From NCBI GenBank assembly GCA_003212315.1, contig QCQB01000002.1, positions 1 to 64,000 on the forward strand: a stretch of DNA of 64,000 nucleotides, in the 5' to 3' direction. The notes under the pieces were generated by a model. That model was given only the letters and a program-made list of their open reading frames with translations, was not told where the DNA came from and did not search any database. How positions within the stretch are numbered: position 1 is the stretch's first letter; each line of letters begins with the position of its first letter. Shown here in pieces: positions 29,725 through 39,428 of this stretch. The stretch is from SAR116 cluster bacterium AG-447-C21 (GTDB taxonomy: Bacteria; Pseudomonadota; Alphaproteobacteria; Thalassobaculales; Thalassobaculaceae). The translations under genes were made by a program, and so were the position numbers.

Positions 29725-31937
29725 GTGACGATAAACTGGATAGATCAGAAACCCTTGCTTTACAGCATGGCCTCTCATCCGAGGAATATAAACTTATCTT
29801 GAACATTTTGGATCGTACCCCGAGCCCGACAGAGGTAGGTATTTTTTCTTCGATGTGGTCTGAACACTGCTCATATAAATCGTCTAAAAAATGGTTAAAA
29901 ACACTTCCAACAGAAGGACCACAAGTTATACAAGGCCCAGGAGAAAACGCCGGGGTTGTTGCAATAGGATCTGGCCTAGCCGCTATTTTCAAAATAGAGA
30001 GTCATAATCATCCTAGTTTTATCGAGCCTTATCAAGGAGCTGCAACGGGTGTTGGTGGGATTTTACGCGATGTCTTCACAATGGGAGCAAGACCCATCGC
30101 CAACTTAAATGCTCTGCGATTTGGATGCCCGAGCCATCCAAAAACACGGCACTTGGTATCTGGAGTAGTAGCGGGAATTGGAGGTTATGGAAATTGCATA
30201 GGGGTTCCAACAGTAGCGGGAGAAGTAGATTTTCATTCTTCTTACAATGGTAATAATTTAGTGAACGCCATGACGGTTGGACTGGCCTCAACTGATAAAA
30301 TCTTTTATTCCGCAGCTGCTGGCAAGGGAAACCCGGTTATATACGTTGGCGCAAAAACAGGACGCGATGGAATTCACGGAGCTACTATGGCTTCGGCAGA
30401 GTTTAATGAAGACGCCGAAGAAAAGAGACCTACCGTGCAGGTCGGAGATCCATTTACCGAAAAACTTTTATTGGAAGCATGTCTAGAACTGATGGAGGGC
30501 GATTCTATTATCGCAATCCAAGATATGGGGGCAGCAGGGCTGACATCATCATCAGTGGAAATGGCCGGAAAAGGTCAACTCGGAATGCGACTGGATTTGG
30601 ACCTTGTCCCTGTTCGGGAGGCCGAAATGACTGCTTATGAAATTATGTTATCGGAAAGCCAAGAACGTATGCTCATGGTTCTAAAACCAGAAGCGGAAAA
30701 ACAAGCTCGCAAAATTTTCCATAAATGGGGATTAGACTTTGCGGTTATTGGAGAGCTGACGGATACAAGGCATTTAGAGATTATCAAAGACGGCGAAATA
30801 AAGGCTAATATTCCCATTGATCCCATGGTAGAGGAGTCTCCCGAATATGACCGCCCCTGGGAAGCAACGCCGGTCAGTGATCCTATCAATCCTAGCGATT
30901 TTGTAACGGATAAAAAGATTTTAGAGGTGTTAACGGAATTAGTGACTTGCCCTGACCTGGCGAGCCGTCGATGGATTTGGGAGCAATTTGATCATTTAGT
31001 AATGAACAACACTGTTGTTAGACCAGGAGGCGATGCAGCAGTAATTCGAGTTTCGGGAACTAATAAAGCATTAGCTATGACAGTTGATTGCACCCCCAGA
31101 TACTGTCTAGCAGGGCCTGAAACAGGGGGGGCACAAGCTGTAGCGGAGGCTTGGAGGAATATTATTGCTACTGGAGCAAAACCACTTGCCGTAACTAATA
31201 ATATGAATTTTGGGAACCCGGAGCGCCCAAAAATAATGGGCCAGTTTGTTGGCTGCATCAAAGGAATGACAGATGCATGTTTAAAACTCGACTTCCCAGT
31301 CGTATCTGGAAATGTCTCTCTTTACAATGAAACTGATGGGAAGGCTATTATGCCTACACCGGTGATAGGTGGTATAGGTCTATTAGAAAACGCTTCTAAT
31401 CATATAACCATAGACCTTAAAGCCGCTGGGGAAACAATAATATCGGTTGGAACGCTATCTGGTTGGCTAGGTCAAAGTTTGTATTTGAGAGAGATATTTG
31501 GCCAAGAAGCGGGAGCTCCGCCACCTATCGATCTAGATGAAGAAAAATCAAATGGAGACTTTATTCTCAAAATGATTGAGGAAAAATATATAACGGCCTG
31601 CCATGATATTTCCGATGGGGGCTTGCTGATAGCAATCACTGAAATGGCTTTTTCTTCTCTGAAAAAAGGAAAAAAACTTGGAGTCGAGATTACTGGCACA
31701 GCAAACCTTGATCCCTTTGCATTTTATTTTGGGGAAGAGCAGTCACGGTATATCATCACTACTGTTCATCCTGAAAAATTACTCAAAATGGCCCAAAAAT
31801 CCGGTATTGCGGCGAATATAATTGGGAAAACAACATCGAATGGAGAATTATTACTTCCAGATAATTGCTCTGTACCTCTAGAAGAACTATATGTAAGAAA
31901 TGATAACTGGCTTCCCGAATATATGATCGGCGCCTGA
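29721..31937 (+). CDS. purL: phosphoribosylformylglycinamidine synthase subunit PurL
   Basis: About 738 residues: the short form of the FGAM synthase catalytic subunit, which needs separate PurS and PurQ, both present here. The ATG at 29721 overlaps the purQ stop in an ATGA junction. Family marks are [11 protein letters not shown] (about 44-54), which includes the catalytic histidine, K-I-E-S-H-N-H-P-S (about 93-101), and the ATP-binding [10 protein letters not shown] (about 270-279). It converts FGAR to FGAM in purine synthesis. bolA and grxD follow directly, an arrangement common in alphaproteobacteria. Confidence 0.97.
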   Translation: MSDDKLDRSETLALQHGLSSEEYKLILNILDRTPSPTEVGIFSSMWSEHCSYKSSKKWLKTLPTEGPQVIQGPGENAGVVAIGSGLAAIFKIESHNHPSFIEPYQGAATGVGGILRDVFTMGARPIANLNALRFGCPSHPKTRHLVSGVVAGIGGYGNCIGVPTVAGEVDFHSSYNGNNLVNAMTVGLASTDKIFYSAAAGKGNPVIYVGAKTGRDGIHGATMASAEFNEDAEEKRPTVQVGDPFTEKLLLEACLELMEGDSIIAIQDMGAAGLTSSSVEMAGKGQLGMRLDLDLVPVREAEMTAYEIMLSESQERMLMVLKPEAEKQARKIFHKWGLDFAVIGELTDTRHLEIIKDGEIKANIPIDPMVEESPEYDRPWEATPVSDPINPSDFVTDKKILEVLTELVTCPDLASRRWIWEQFDHLVMNNTVVRPGGDAAVIRVSGTNKALAMTVDCTPRYCLAGPETGGAQAVAEAWRNIIATGAKPLAVTNNMNFGNPERPKIMGQFVGCIKGMTDACLKLDFPVVSGNVSLYNETDGKAIMPTPVIGGIGLLENASNHITIDLKAAGETIISVGTLSGWLGQSLYLREIFGQEAGAPPPIDLDEEKSNGDFILKMIEEKYITACHDISDGGLLIAITEMAFSSLKKGKKLGVEITGTANLDPFAFYFGEEQSRYIITTVHPEKLLKMAQKSGIAANIIGKTTSNGELLLPDNCSVPLEELYVRNDNWLPEYMIGA

Positions 31938-31959
31938 CTAAAATAGAGGAGTTGCCGTT

Positions 31960-32199
31960 ATGCCAATGGATGCAGAAGAAATTGAAAAACTAATCAAAGA
32001 AGATTTTCCTGACGCAATAGTGTCCATAGAGGACTTGCGAGGTGATGGTGACCACTATGCTGCAACTATAATTTCTGAGGCCTTTGCAGGAAAAACTAGA
32101 GTAAAACAACACCAAATGGTATACTCCTCATTAAAAGGGCGTATGGGGAATGAGTTGCATGCTCTCGCGCTTCAAACTTCTGCTCCTAATAAGGCATAA
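31960..32199 (+). CDS. BolA-family protein
   Basis: A 79-residue BolA-type protein. The central R-V-K-Q-H-Q-M-V-Y (about 47-55) and the conserved histidine in N-E-L-H-A-L-A-L (about 64-71) mark the family. BolA proteins pair with CGFS monothiol glutaredoxins and share a [2Fe-2S] cluster; such pairs signal iron status or help cluster delivery. An AGGAG ribosome binding site lies eight bases before the ATG. It sits 22 bases after purL and immediately before grxD, so the partner pair is co-expressed. Its small size matches the IbaG/BolA2 subgroup rather than E. coli BolA itself. Confidence 0.92.
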   Translation: MPMDAEEIEKLIKEDFPDAIVSIEDLRGDGDHYAATIISEAFAGKTRVKQHQMVYSSLKGRMGNELHALALQTSAPNKA

Positions 32200-32227
32200 T
32201 TTTATAAAAAACCCATGGGATATAAAC

Positions 32228-32569
32228 ATGCTTGATGACACAACACGAGAACGTATTCAGAACGAAGTAGACGCCAATGATGTCCTTTTGTTTATGAAGG
32301 GCACCCCAGTATTTCCTCAATGTGGTTTTTCTGCCGCTGTCATTCAAGTTTTAAGTCACCTACAGGTGAAATTTAGCAGTGTAAACGTTCTAGAGGACCC
32401 AGATATTCGCGATGGCATTAAACAATACTCGGACTGGCCAACCATCCCGCAACTATATGTTAAGGGCGAGTTTGTTGGCGGTTGCGACATAATTAGGGAA
32501 ATGTATGAAACAGGGGAATTGAAAACTTTTTTAGAAGAAAAAGGTTTGCATTCTGAGCCTGCAGCATGA
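32228..32569 (+). CDS. grxD: monothiol CGFS glutaredoxin (Grx4/GrxD)
   Basis: A 113-residue monothiol glutaredoxin. The active motif C-G-F-S is at 32-35 (P-Q-C-G-F-S), with the cis-proline segment W-P-T-I-P-Q-L-Y and GEFVGGCDI further on. It binds a [2Fe-2S] cluster with glutathione, either as a homodimer or with BolA, and works in Fe-S cluster transfer. The open frame extends to 32150, but the ATG at 32228 with GGGA eight bases upstream gives the family start (MLDDTTRERI). It follows the BolA gene by 28 bases and is last in the pur cluster. Confidence 0.95.
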   Translation: MLDDTTRERIQNEVDANDVLLFMKGTPVFPQCGFSAAVIQVLSHLQVKFSSVNVLEDPDIRDGIKQYSDWPTIPQLYVKGEFVGGCDIIREMYETGELKTFLEEKGLHSEPAA

Positions 32570-32665
32570 GTGGTTAAGCACAGAAAATCCAGGAAATATA
32601 ATTTTAAATATCTATTTTAATGGGTGATCCAACAAATATCATCTGTATATCCGAAGGTATGGGTT

Positions 32666-33106
32666 ATGGTGGATGAACCACGCCCACTGATGCGTCGATT
32701 TCTGCATCCATCAGCCCAGACGCTTTTTTCAATATCCATAATAACCATTGCTGCCTCCATCTATTTTGGTTTTCCTCATAGACAGTTTTTAATTGAAGGC
32801 TCTATCGGCGAAGCCCAGATAGTAAGAGAGGGTAAAAAATTAGAAGATCATGCCGAATATTTCGCTAAGCTTGTTTACCCAGATGGTGGCCAAAAAGAAG
32901 CCATAATCTTATCTGACCGGCGAGACTTAGAGGTTGGAAAAAAAATACCAGTCTTTTTCCAACGAAACGATACCAAAAAGATGTTAGTTATTGAGGTTTT
33001 TGCACCGTGGACCAGGTCTATATGGCTATTTACAGTAGGTCTGGCCGCTCTCGGACTAGGAGTTAGAGAACGTGAGAAGACCCAGAAAAACAAGAATACA
33101 AGTTGA
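32666..33106 (+). CDS. hypothetical membrane protein, DUF3592-like architecture
   Basis: About 146 residues: hydrophobic helix at roughly 17-34 (LFSISIITIAASIYFGF), a middle domain of about 75 residues with alternating beta pattern (SIGEAQIVREG, EYFAKLVYPDGG, KKIPVFFQRND), and a second helix near 117-133 (WLFTVGLAALGLG). Two helices flanking a small beta domain resemble DUF3592 proteins of unknown function, but the similarity is structural and weak. I chose the ATG at 32666 because GAAGG lies eight bases upstream; the frame extends to 32624. It ends in a probable terminator shared with the convergent rpsD. Confidence 0.6.
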   Translation: MVDEPRPLMRRFLHPSAQTLFSISIITIAASIYFGFPHRQFLIEGSIGEAQIVREGKKLEDHAEYFAKLVYPDGGQKEAIILSDRRDLEVGKKIPVFFQRNDTKKMLVIEVFAPWTRSIWLFTVGLAALGLGVREREKTQKNKNTS

Positions 33107-33154
33107 AAAGCCCCTAGTTTAAATCGAAGAACATCTCAAAAAGAGAGGCTTTTT
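33106..33154. terminator. probable bidirectional terminator
   Basis: AAAAGCC (33106-33112) and GGCTTTT (33146-33152) form a seven-base-pair outer stem; inside it TCTC-AAAAA-GAGA forms a small hairpin. T-runs follow on both strands. It lies in the gap between the hypothetical membrane protein gene and the convergent rpsD. The long interior makes this less certain than the groEL terminator. Confidence 0.45.
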
Positions 33155-33162
33155 TATTTGTT

Positions 33163-33780
33163 CTAATTTTTCGAATAAAATTCAATAACGAAATTAGGTT
33201 CCATCTTCACGGGGTATGGAATGTCTTCCAATTTTGGCTGTCGCAAAAATGTACCTTTCATCTTTGCTGCATCCACCTCTACATAGTCGGGGATATCCCG
33301 TTCATTCGATGCTACTGCTTCCAATACCATAGGTATCTCTCTCGACCTCTCCCGAACTTCAATAACGTCCCCCTCCTTGCACATAAAAGAGGGAATCGTC
33401 ACGCGACGACCGTTAACACTGACGTGTCCGTGGCTAACAAACTGTCGGGCACCAAAAACAGTCGGCACGAACTTCATCCGATAAATAACAGCGTCTAGTC
33501 GACACTCAAGGATACCAACGAGGTTTTCTCCTGTATCGCCGCGTCGCCGAACTGCTTCCCGATAATATTTACGAAACTGCTTTTCCCCAATATTCCCATA
33601 ATAACCTTTCAGTTTCTGTTTAGCCATCAACTGAACCCCAAAATCAGAAGGCTTACGTCGCCTCTGCCCATGTTGTCCGGGGCCGTATTCTCTTTTATTG
33701 AATGGTGATTTAGGGCGTCCCCAGAGGTTTACGCCAAGTCGACGGTCAATTTTATGCTTAGCACTAATCCGATTGCTCAT
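33163..33780 (-). CDS. rpsD: 30S ribosomal protein S4
   Basis: A 205-residue S4, a primary rRNA-binding protein that starts assembly of the small ribosomal subunit. The sequence matches throughout: [20 protein letters not shown] at the start, [12 protein letters not shown] (about 33-44), and the S4 RNA-binding domain with [16 protein letters not shown] (about 106-121). The N-terminal zinc cysteines are absent, as in many alphaproteobacteria. AGGAG six bases before the ATG. It is encoded alone, not with the alpha operon (rpsM-rpsK-rpoA), as is normal in this class. The leader contains two small hairpins. Confidence 0.97.
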   Translation of the reverse strand: MSNRISAKHKIDRRLGVNLWGRPKSPFNKREYGPGQHGQRRRKPSDFGVQLMAKQKLKGYYGNIGEKQFRKYYREAVRRRGDTGENLVGILECRLDAVIYRMKFVPTVFGARQFVSHGHVSVNGRRVTIPSFMCKEGDVIEVRERSREIPMVLEAVASNERDIPDYVEVDAAKMKGTFLRQPKLEDIPYPVKMEPNFVIEFYSKN

Positions 33781-34043
33781 TATGAGCTCCTTTTTTAAAC
33801 TACTTTGTTGTCCCGGTAGGGCGAGTGCCGGTGAAACAATCTAACCATTGCTCCACACTTTCCCAGGAATTGATTGTCGGAATATATTCAGCATTAATCA
33901 AATGTCAATATTTCCTTGAAATATACTCTGCCTAGAGCAAAGGCATTGAAAAGTTTATTATAAAGAGTTAGAGATCGATCTCGAGTTTTTCAAACGGAAA
34001 TGATCCTTTAGGTCTAGTAACTCACCTAAAAAGAGGCAATGAA

Positions 34044-34769
34044 ATGGAATGGGTATCTGATCCTGCAATTTGGGCGAGCTTACTTACACTCACGATGTTG
34101 GAAATTGTACTTGGCATCGATAATGTAATTTTCGTATCCATTGTAGCCAACAAACTACCCGAATCTCAGCGAGGGAAAGCCCGTAAAATTGGCTTAAGTC
34201 TAGCGTTGGTTCTCAGGCTTATCTTACTATCTATGTTGGCTTGGTTAATAGGATTGACAGAACCTCTATTCGCGATTTTTGAACAAGACGTTTCGTGGAG
34301 GGATTTAATTCTTTTTTCTGGAGGTCTATTTCTCATTTATAAAGGAATACTGGAAATACGCGAAGCTGTGGAACCAGAGAACGAAAACACCAAATCGGTG
34401 AAACCAGCAAGTTTTGGTCTAGTAATAGGCCAGATAATAGTCCTTGATCTAGTGTTTTCAATTGACTCGGTAGTCACAGCGATTGGAATGGCAGAGCATT
34501 TATGGATTATGATCACCGCGGTGATCATTGCAATGGCAGTTATGTTGTCCTCCGCTAAAACAATAAGCGATTTTATCAGTAAGCACCCAACTTCTAAAAT
34601 GCTGGCGTTATCATTTTTAGTGCTAGTTGGAGTAGCTTTAGTTGCTGACGGACTTCACTATCATATTCCACGAAATTACCTGTACATAGCCTTTGCTTTT
34701 TCAATTATCGTAGAAATGTTAAACCTCTGGGAAAAAAGCAATAGGGCCAAATCCTTATCAGAAGATTGA
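34044..34769 (+). CDS. TerC-family integral membrane protein
   Basis: A 241-residue protein with seven or eight membrane helices. The two acidic motifs of the TerC family are present: EIVLGIDNVIF (about 20-30) and LVFSIDSVVTAIG (about 138-150); they probably form a metal site. TerC proteins (such as Alx and the Bacillus MeeF/MeeY) export manganese or supply it to secreted enzymes. A GAGG ribosome binding site lies six bases before the ATG. No yybP-ykoY manganese riboswitch was recognised in the 263-base upstream gap. It is convergent with the trmJ-cysS-nadE operon. Confidence 0.9.
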   Translation: MEWVSDPAIWASLLTLTMLEIVLGIDNVIFVSIVANKLPESQRGKARKIGLSLALVLRLILLSMLAWLIGLTEPLFAIFEQDVSWRDLILFSGGLFLIYKGILEIREAVEPENENTKSVKPASFGLVIGQIIVLDLVFSIDSVVTAIGMAEHLWIMITAVIIAMAVMLSSAKTISDFISKHPTSKMLALSFLVLVGVALVADGLHYHIPRNYLYIAFAFSIIVEMLNLWEKSNRAKSLSED

Positions 34770-34802
34770 TAAAAACCAATCAACATGGCGATTATGCATC
34801 TT

Positions 34803-35570
34803 CTAATTCTTTGGATTGATTAGTGCCGTAAGAATCCCGTGCAGCGTTCTTACTTCTTGTTGAGTAAGTCCTGTTCTATTGAACATTGAACGTAAATTTT
34901 TTTTTATTGTTGGCGCAAGATGGTCCGGATACAAGAACCCAGATTTATCGAGTTCGCTTTCTAATCGCTCATAAAAATATTCACGTTCAGAAACTTTAGC
35001 CCCCATTGTTCTCCCTGTCCCCTGATCAACTGTTTTAGTTTTTATGCTATTTTGAAACCATTCATACCCCATGAGCAAAACAGCTTGCGCGAGATTCAAT
35101 GATGAAAATTTTGGATTTAGCGGAACATTGATCACAGCATCCGCCAGAACAATATCATCATTTACCAAACCTGATCTTTCGGGGCCAAATAAAATTCCAG
35201 ACCTTCCTCCATGAGCATTATGAGAGTTCAACCAATCCGCTGCCTTTTTGGGAGTCAAAACTGTCTTCGATAAATCACGCATCCGCGCCGTTGTGGCAAG
35301 GACCAAATTCAAGTCATTCACCGCATCTAACGTATTATCAAAGACTTTTGTATTATTTAATACTTCAGTGGCCCCTGACGCCATCTTTACAGCCGAAGCA
35401 TTAGGCCACCCATCTCTCGGCCGCACAAGTCTCAAGTCTTTCAAACCACAATTAAGCATCGCGCGGGCGGCAGAACCAATGTTATCTCCTAGTTGTGGAT
35501 CTATCAGAATTATAGCTGGGCCAATTTCTTCACTCTTAATGTCATCGAACACGGACACCACCTTAACCAT
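34803..35570 (-). CDS. trmJ: SPOUT tRNA 2'-O-methyltransferase TrmJ
   Basis: About 255 residues. The N-terminal SPOUT domain has G-P-A-I-I-L-I-D-P-Q-L-G-D-N-I-G-S-A-A-R (start about 17-36), the arginine-bearing S-A-A-R-A-M, and the knot motifs LFGPERSGL (about 126-134) and N-P-K-F-S-S-L-N-L-A-Q-A-V (about 149-161). This pattern defines TrmJ, which methylates the 2'-O of position 32 in several tRNAs using S-adenosylmethionine. The C-terminal helical region is also present. Start at the ATG at 35570; the frame extends five codons further. It is last in the nadE-cysS-trmJ reverse-strand series, 90 bases after cysS. Confidence 0.9.
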   Translation of the reverse strand: MVKVVSVFDDIKSEEIGPAIILIDPQLGDNIGSAARAMLNCGLKDLRLVRPRDGWPNASAVKMASGATEVLNNTKVFDNTLDAVNDLNLVLATTARMRDLSKTVLTPKKAADWLNSHNAHGGRSGILFGPERSGLVNDDIVLADAVINVPLNPKFSSLNLAQAVLLMGYEWFQNSIKTKTVDQGTGRTMGAKVSEREYFYERLESELDKSGFLYPDHLAPTIKKNLRSMFNRTGLTQQEVRTLHGILTALINPKN

Positions 35571-35660
35571 TATATTTTCCAGCAATAGTTCCTATGGCCA
35601 TTATTCTACTTACTAACCTCAACAGGGTCTGAGTGATTTTCGTAATCAACAGGTATACCG

Positions 35661-37043
35661 TTAGTTACGTCTCCACTTGGTTACACCGGGACCATCCTCC
35701 AGAGTTATGCCATTGGATTGGAGTTCATTCCTAATTCGGTCCGCCTCTTTGAAATCTTTATTAAGCCTAGCTTCTTCACGGTCCGCTATAGACTTTTCTA
35801 TTCTCTCATTCGACCAGTTTGAATTAATGGACACAGTTTCTTTAAACCATATGTCAGGCTCCTGCTGCAAAAACCCCAAAAAACGGGCAGAGGAAACTAG
35901 CTCACTTTTCAGCTTAGAGATTTCATCGGCATTGCGAACTTTATTTAATTTTCTAGCGATTTCATGCAGCTTAGATAGCGCCAACGGGGTATTGAGATCA
36001 TCAGCTAAAGCATCCACAATTTGCGTTGAAGGACTAATATTTTCCCAACGAGATTGCTCGGTGCTTCGCAAAGATTGGTATAAACGGTCTAAAGCAGTAC
36101 GAGCATCAGACAAGCCCTTCTTTGAATAATCCAACGGCGCTCTGTACTGTCCTGCCAAAAGTGCATAGCGTATTACTTCCCCAGGCCATTCTGACAATAG
36201 ATCATTAACTGTATAAAAATTACCAAGCGATTTTGACATTTTCTCTCCGTTTACAGAAACATATCCATTATGCATCCATATGTTAGCCATGCTTGACGTT
36301 CCAAAACAGCAGCGGGTCTGAGCTATTTCGTTTTCATGATGCGGAAAAACTAAGTCAATCCCACCTGCATGAATATCGAAAGTTTCTCCCAAATACATAT
36401 GACTCATCGCGGAACACTCTATATGCCAGCCCGGCCTCCCATACCCCCATGGACTTTGCCAGCCTGGCGCTTCACTTCCGGAGGGTTTCCATAGAACAAA
36501 ATCTGCGGCATCACGTTTGTATGGAGCAACCTCAACCCTAGCTCCATCAATTTGTTGTTCCCTGTTACGTCCAGATAACTCCCCATAATCGGTCATTGAA
36601 GGCACGCTAAAAAGTACATGCCCTTCAGCGGCATAGGCATGTCCTTTTTCTATAAGTACCCCTATCATCTCAATCATAGACGGAATGTGTTCAGTTGCCC
36701 GAGGTTCATAATCGGGAGAAAGGGCCCCAACTGCTTGCATATCCTCCTGAAATATTTGGGTAGTTTCGTCCGTGATTTCTCTAATCGATCGCCCTGATTC
36801 CAGTGCTCTGGTATTTATCTTGTCATCAACGTCGGTAATGTTTCTAACATAAGTCACTGTTGGGTAGATATGCTTCAGAAGTCGATATAGAACATCAAAT
36901 ACAACGACGGGACGGGCATTACCTACATGGGCATAATCGTAAACTGTCGGACCGCAGACATAAAGTCTCACATTACCTGGGTTTAATGGCACAAAAGGAA
37001 CCTTTTGTCGTTTAAGTGTGTCATAAAAGACTAACTTCGACAT
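35661..37043 (-). CDS. cysS: cysteinyl-tRNA synthetase
   Basis: About 460 residues, a class I synthetase that charges tRNA-Cys. Zinc ligands are the cysteine of Y-V-C-G-P-T-V-Y-D (about 23-31), the cysteine of W-H-I-E-C-S-A-M (about 211-218) and HHENEIAQ; the HIGH motif is A-H-V-G-N (about 33-37) and KMSKS is G-E-K-M-S-K-S-L-G-N (about 268-277). The C-terminal helical anticodon domain is intact. The ATG at 37043 with GAGG six bases upstream is preferred over the frame start at 37064. It follows nadE by only about 33 bases. Confidence 0.97.
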   Translation of the reverse strand: MSKLVFYDTLKRQKVPFVPLNPGNVRLYVCGPTVYDYAHVGNARPVVVFDVLYRLLKHIYPTVTYVRNITDVDDKINTRALESGRSIREITDETTQIFQEDMQAVGALSPDYEPRATEHIPSMIEMIGVLIEKGHAYAAEGHVLFSVPSMTDYGELSGRNREQQIDGARVEVAPYKRDAADFVLWKPSGSEAPGWQSPWGYGRPGWHIECSAMSHMYLGETFDIHAGGIDLVFPHHENEIAQTRCCFGTSSMANIWMHNGYVSVNGEKMSKSLGNFYTVNDLLSEWPGEVIRYALLAGQYRAPLDYSKKGLSDARTALDRLYQSLRSTEQSRWENISPSTQIVDALADDLNTPLALSKLHEIARKLNKVRNADEISKLKSELVSSARFLGFLQQEPDIWFKETVSINSNWSNERIEKSIADREEARLNKDFKEADRIRNELQSNGITLEDGPGVTKWRRN

Positions 37044-37076
37044 TAAAACCTCATTTAAATCCATTGTAACAATTTT

Positions 37077-38756
37077 TTAAAGTCCCTGCTTCGGTCTATA
37101 TGCTGTCTCGAAAGCATTTGTGATAGGGTATCGCCTGTCTCGACCAAAAGCCTTATGACCTATTTTAACACCAGGGGGTGCCTGTCGTCTTTTATACTCT
37201 GAACGATCAAGCATTTTCCAAATCTTCATTATCGTATCAAACTGGTAACCCCTTTCGGTAATTTCTTCTACTGTGGCTTCTTCGTCTATCAAACCCCTTA
37301 AAATTGCATCAAGGGCCTCATACGGTGGGAGCGTGTCTTGGTCAACCTGATCTGGCTTAAGCTCGGCTGAGGGAGGTTTGGTGATAATACGATCTGGCAT
37401 TACCGATCCAGACGGACCTAAAGCACCCTCCGGTTTATTTTTATTTCGCCATTCTGAGAGCTCAAAAACCGTCATCTTATAGACATCTTTTAAGACAGAA
37501 TATCCACCACACATATCTCCATACAGTGTTGCATACCCCACCGACATTTCCGACTTATTTCCTGTAGAAAGAACCATAGAGCCCATCTTGTTCGAAAGAG
37601 CCATTAAAGTAAGCCCTCTCGATCTCGATTGAATATTTTCTTCAGTGATTCCACTTTCTAAACCTTCAAACTGTTGTTCTAACATTTCATCAAAAGCTTC
37701 CATTGCTGGGCCTATAGAGACTGTATCTAATTTCACACCAAGCATTTCAGACGCCAAAGCAGCATCATCCAGACTTTCCTGACTTGTGTAAGGAGAGGGC
37801 ATCATTACACAATGGACACGCTCCGCACCCAGAGCATCAACAGCAACGGCAGCACTTATTGCGGAGTCAATTCCACCAGACATTCCGAGGATTACACCAG
37901 GAAATCCATTTTTATTAACGTAATCTCGCAAGCCAACCGTCATAGCCTGATATATCGCCGCAAGATCTTTTTCGATATTACACGTTTTACCAAGCTGGCA
38001 CTTCCAAGTATTACCAGAACGATGCCAATATGTTATCGCCAGATCCTCTCGCCAGGCCGGTAACTGCCATGCTAAATTCCGATCTGGATTCATTACAAAC
38101 GAACCGCCATCAAATACAAGTTCGTCTTGACCGCCAATTTGATTGAGATATACAAGAGGTAGCCCCGACTCCACAACTCTAGCAACAGCATGATGAATAC
38201 GCATATCAGATTTCCCTGTTTCAAAGGGGGATCCGTTTGGAACGAGGAGAATTTCACCTCCAGTTTCGGCTATACACTCGACAACATCAGGAGTCCAAAT
38301 GTCCTCACAAATCGGAACACCAATGCGTACATCCCTAAAATTAATTGGTCCAGGTAGCGGGCCAGGATCAAATATACGTTTTTCATCAAAGACGCCATAA
38401 TTAGGCAAGTCATATTTATGTCTAGCAGCAACGATTTGACCTTGGTCTAGTAGCACTTGCGAATTATGAAGACGATCCTCTTCAACCCATGGAGTACCCA
38501 CTAGGAGAGCCGGCCCTCCATCTCCCGTCTCATGCGCTAAAGCTTCTATAGCTGCAGTCATTTCTGATATAAATAATGGTTTCCGAACAAGATCCTCTGG
38601 TGGATAACCACAACTATATAATTCAGAAGTAACGACTAGATCCACACCAGCTTTTGCCGCCTTAGCTCGAACTTCACGCAATTTATTGAGATTAAAATCT
38701 ATTTTTCCAACAACCGGATTAAGCTGCGCTAGTGCAATAGTGAGTCTGTCAGTCAT
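37077..38756 (-). CDS. nadE: glutamine-dependent NAD+ synthetase
   Basis: A 559-residue two-domain enzyme that amidates deaminated NAD, the last step of NAD synthesis. The N-terminal nitrilase-type glutaminase domain (1 to about 260) has the Glu-Lys-Cys triad: S-E-L-Y-S-C-G-Y (E near 46), H-K-Y-D-L-P-N-Y (K near 114) and V-P-I-C-E-D-I-W (C near 150). The C-terminal synthetase domain carries the ATP P-loop G-M-S-G-G-I-D-S-A (about 289-297) and STGNKSEMSVGYATLYGD near 397-414. Ammonia passes between domains by a tunnel. First gene of nadE-cysS-trmJ. Confidence 0.96.
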   Translation of the reverse strand: MTDRLTIALAQLNPVVGKIDFNLNKLREVRAKAAKAGVDLVVTSELYSCGYPPEDLVRKPLFISEMTAAIEALAHETGDGGPALLVGTPWVEEDRLHNSQVLLDQGQIVAARHKYDLPNYGVFDEKRIFDPGPLPGPINFRDVRIGVPICEDIWTPDVVECIAETGGEILLVPNGSPFETGKSDMRIHHAVARVVESGLPLVYLNQIGGQDELVFDGGSFVMNPDRNLAWQLPAWREDLAITYWHRSGNTWKCQLGKTCNIEKDLAAIYQAMTVGLRDYVNKNGFPGVILGMSGGIDSAISAAVAVDALGAERVHCVMMPSPYTSQESLDDAALASEMLGVKLDTVSIGPAMEAFDEMLEQQFEGLESGITEENIQSRSRGLTLMALSNKMGSMVLSTGNKSEMSVGYATLYGDMCGGYSVLKDVYKMTVFELSEWRNKNKPEGALGPSGSVMPDRIITKPPSAELKPDQVDQDTLPPYEALDAILRGLIDEEATVEEITERGYQFDTIMKIWKMLDRSEYKRRQAPPGVKIGHKAFGRDRRYPITNAFETAYRPKQGL

Positions 38757-38888
38757 TTAAGTTGATCTCGCTAGTTTTTCAAAAAAGAAACCAAAAATTT
38801 CTATCCTATTCGTTTTCAAAAATCTTATACGCAGGCAAGTTAATATTATAGAGGATCCATCCATAGGAAAAGGTTGTTTAATGTAATT

Positions 38889-38957
38889 ATTTGATAAAAG
38901 ACCCTTTAACATGAAAGTGTATTAGATGTCTCATAAGTGAGATATATTTTATCAAAT
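38889..38957. repeat. inverted repeat before the DUF1330 gene
   Basis: A perfect 11-base inverted repeat, ATTTGATAAAA (38889-38899) and TTTTATCAAAT (38947-38957), separated by 47 bases. Inside lies a second hairpin, TCTCA-TAAG-TGAGA. Together they could form a branched RNA leader or a pair of protein-binding half-sites 46 bases before the DUF1330 start codon. Confidence 0.5.
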
Positions 38958-39003
38958 CAGGACCATTCAAAGTATCAATTTTATTTAGAAAGGAACCATC
39001 AAT

Positions 39004-39300
39004 ATGTCATATGGTTATGTTATTGCACATGTCGAAGTAACCGATGAGGAAGCATTTGAGAAATATAGGTTGCAAGTCCCGTCTGTGACCGAAAGTTTTG
39101 GCGGGCAATATTTGGCGAGAGGAGGCAAACAGGAGCCTCTGGAGGGGGATATTCTATTGGGAAATCGAACAGTCATAATAAGATTTAATAGTTACAAGAA
39201 CGCGATCGAATGGTACCACTCCAACGAATACACGCAACTTGTCAAATTAAGGCAAGCTGGATCAAATGGTTCGTTGATGGTTGTTGAAGGTGTAAGTTAG
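39004..39300 (+). CDS. DUF1330 domain protein
   Basis: A 98-residue protein of the DUF1330 family (dimeric ferredoxin-like alpha+beta barrel). It begins with a beta strand, MSYGYVIAHVEV, followed by D-E-E-A-F-E-K-Y, then GGQYLARGG (about 33-41) and the typical C-terminal F-N-S-Y-K-N-A-I-E-W-Y-H-S (about 60-72) and late W/Y-rich element. Similar domains form small monooxygenases or isomerase-like dimers, but DUF1330 has no proven function. AAGGA ribosome binding site about seven bases before the ATG. A 69-base inverted-repeat structure lies directly upstream. It starts the catabolic-looking island. Confidence 0.9.
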   Translation: MSYGYVIAHVEVTDEEAFEKYRLQVPSVTESFGGQYLARGGKQEPLEGDILLGNRTVIIRFNSYKNAIEWYHSNEYTQLVKLRQAGSNGSLMVVEGVS

Positions 39301-39428
39301 AACAACCAGCACACCATCGCCAAATTAATGTTGTAACTCGAAACGTCTAGTCTTGTTGATGGAATAAAAACCCGATATTGCATCATTTAAAAACTAAAAC
39401 CACCTTTATCGGCTTCAGGATATAAATT

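Noticed and set aside
33795-33862. tRNA-like D-arm sequence (GGTTAG) upstream of rpsD
   Set aside because: No acceptor stem pairing and no T-loop motif (GTTCRA); treated as leader hairpins only.
38889-38957. FNR box
   Set aside because: TTGAT and ATCAA halves are present but about 50 bases apart instead of four, so a single FNR dimer could not bind.
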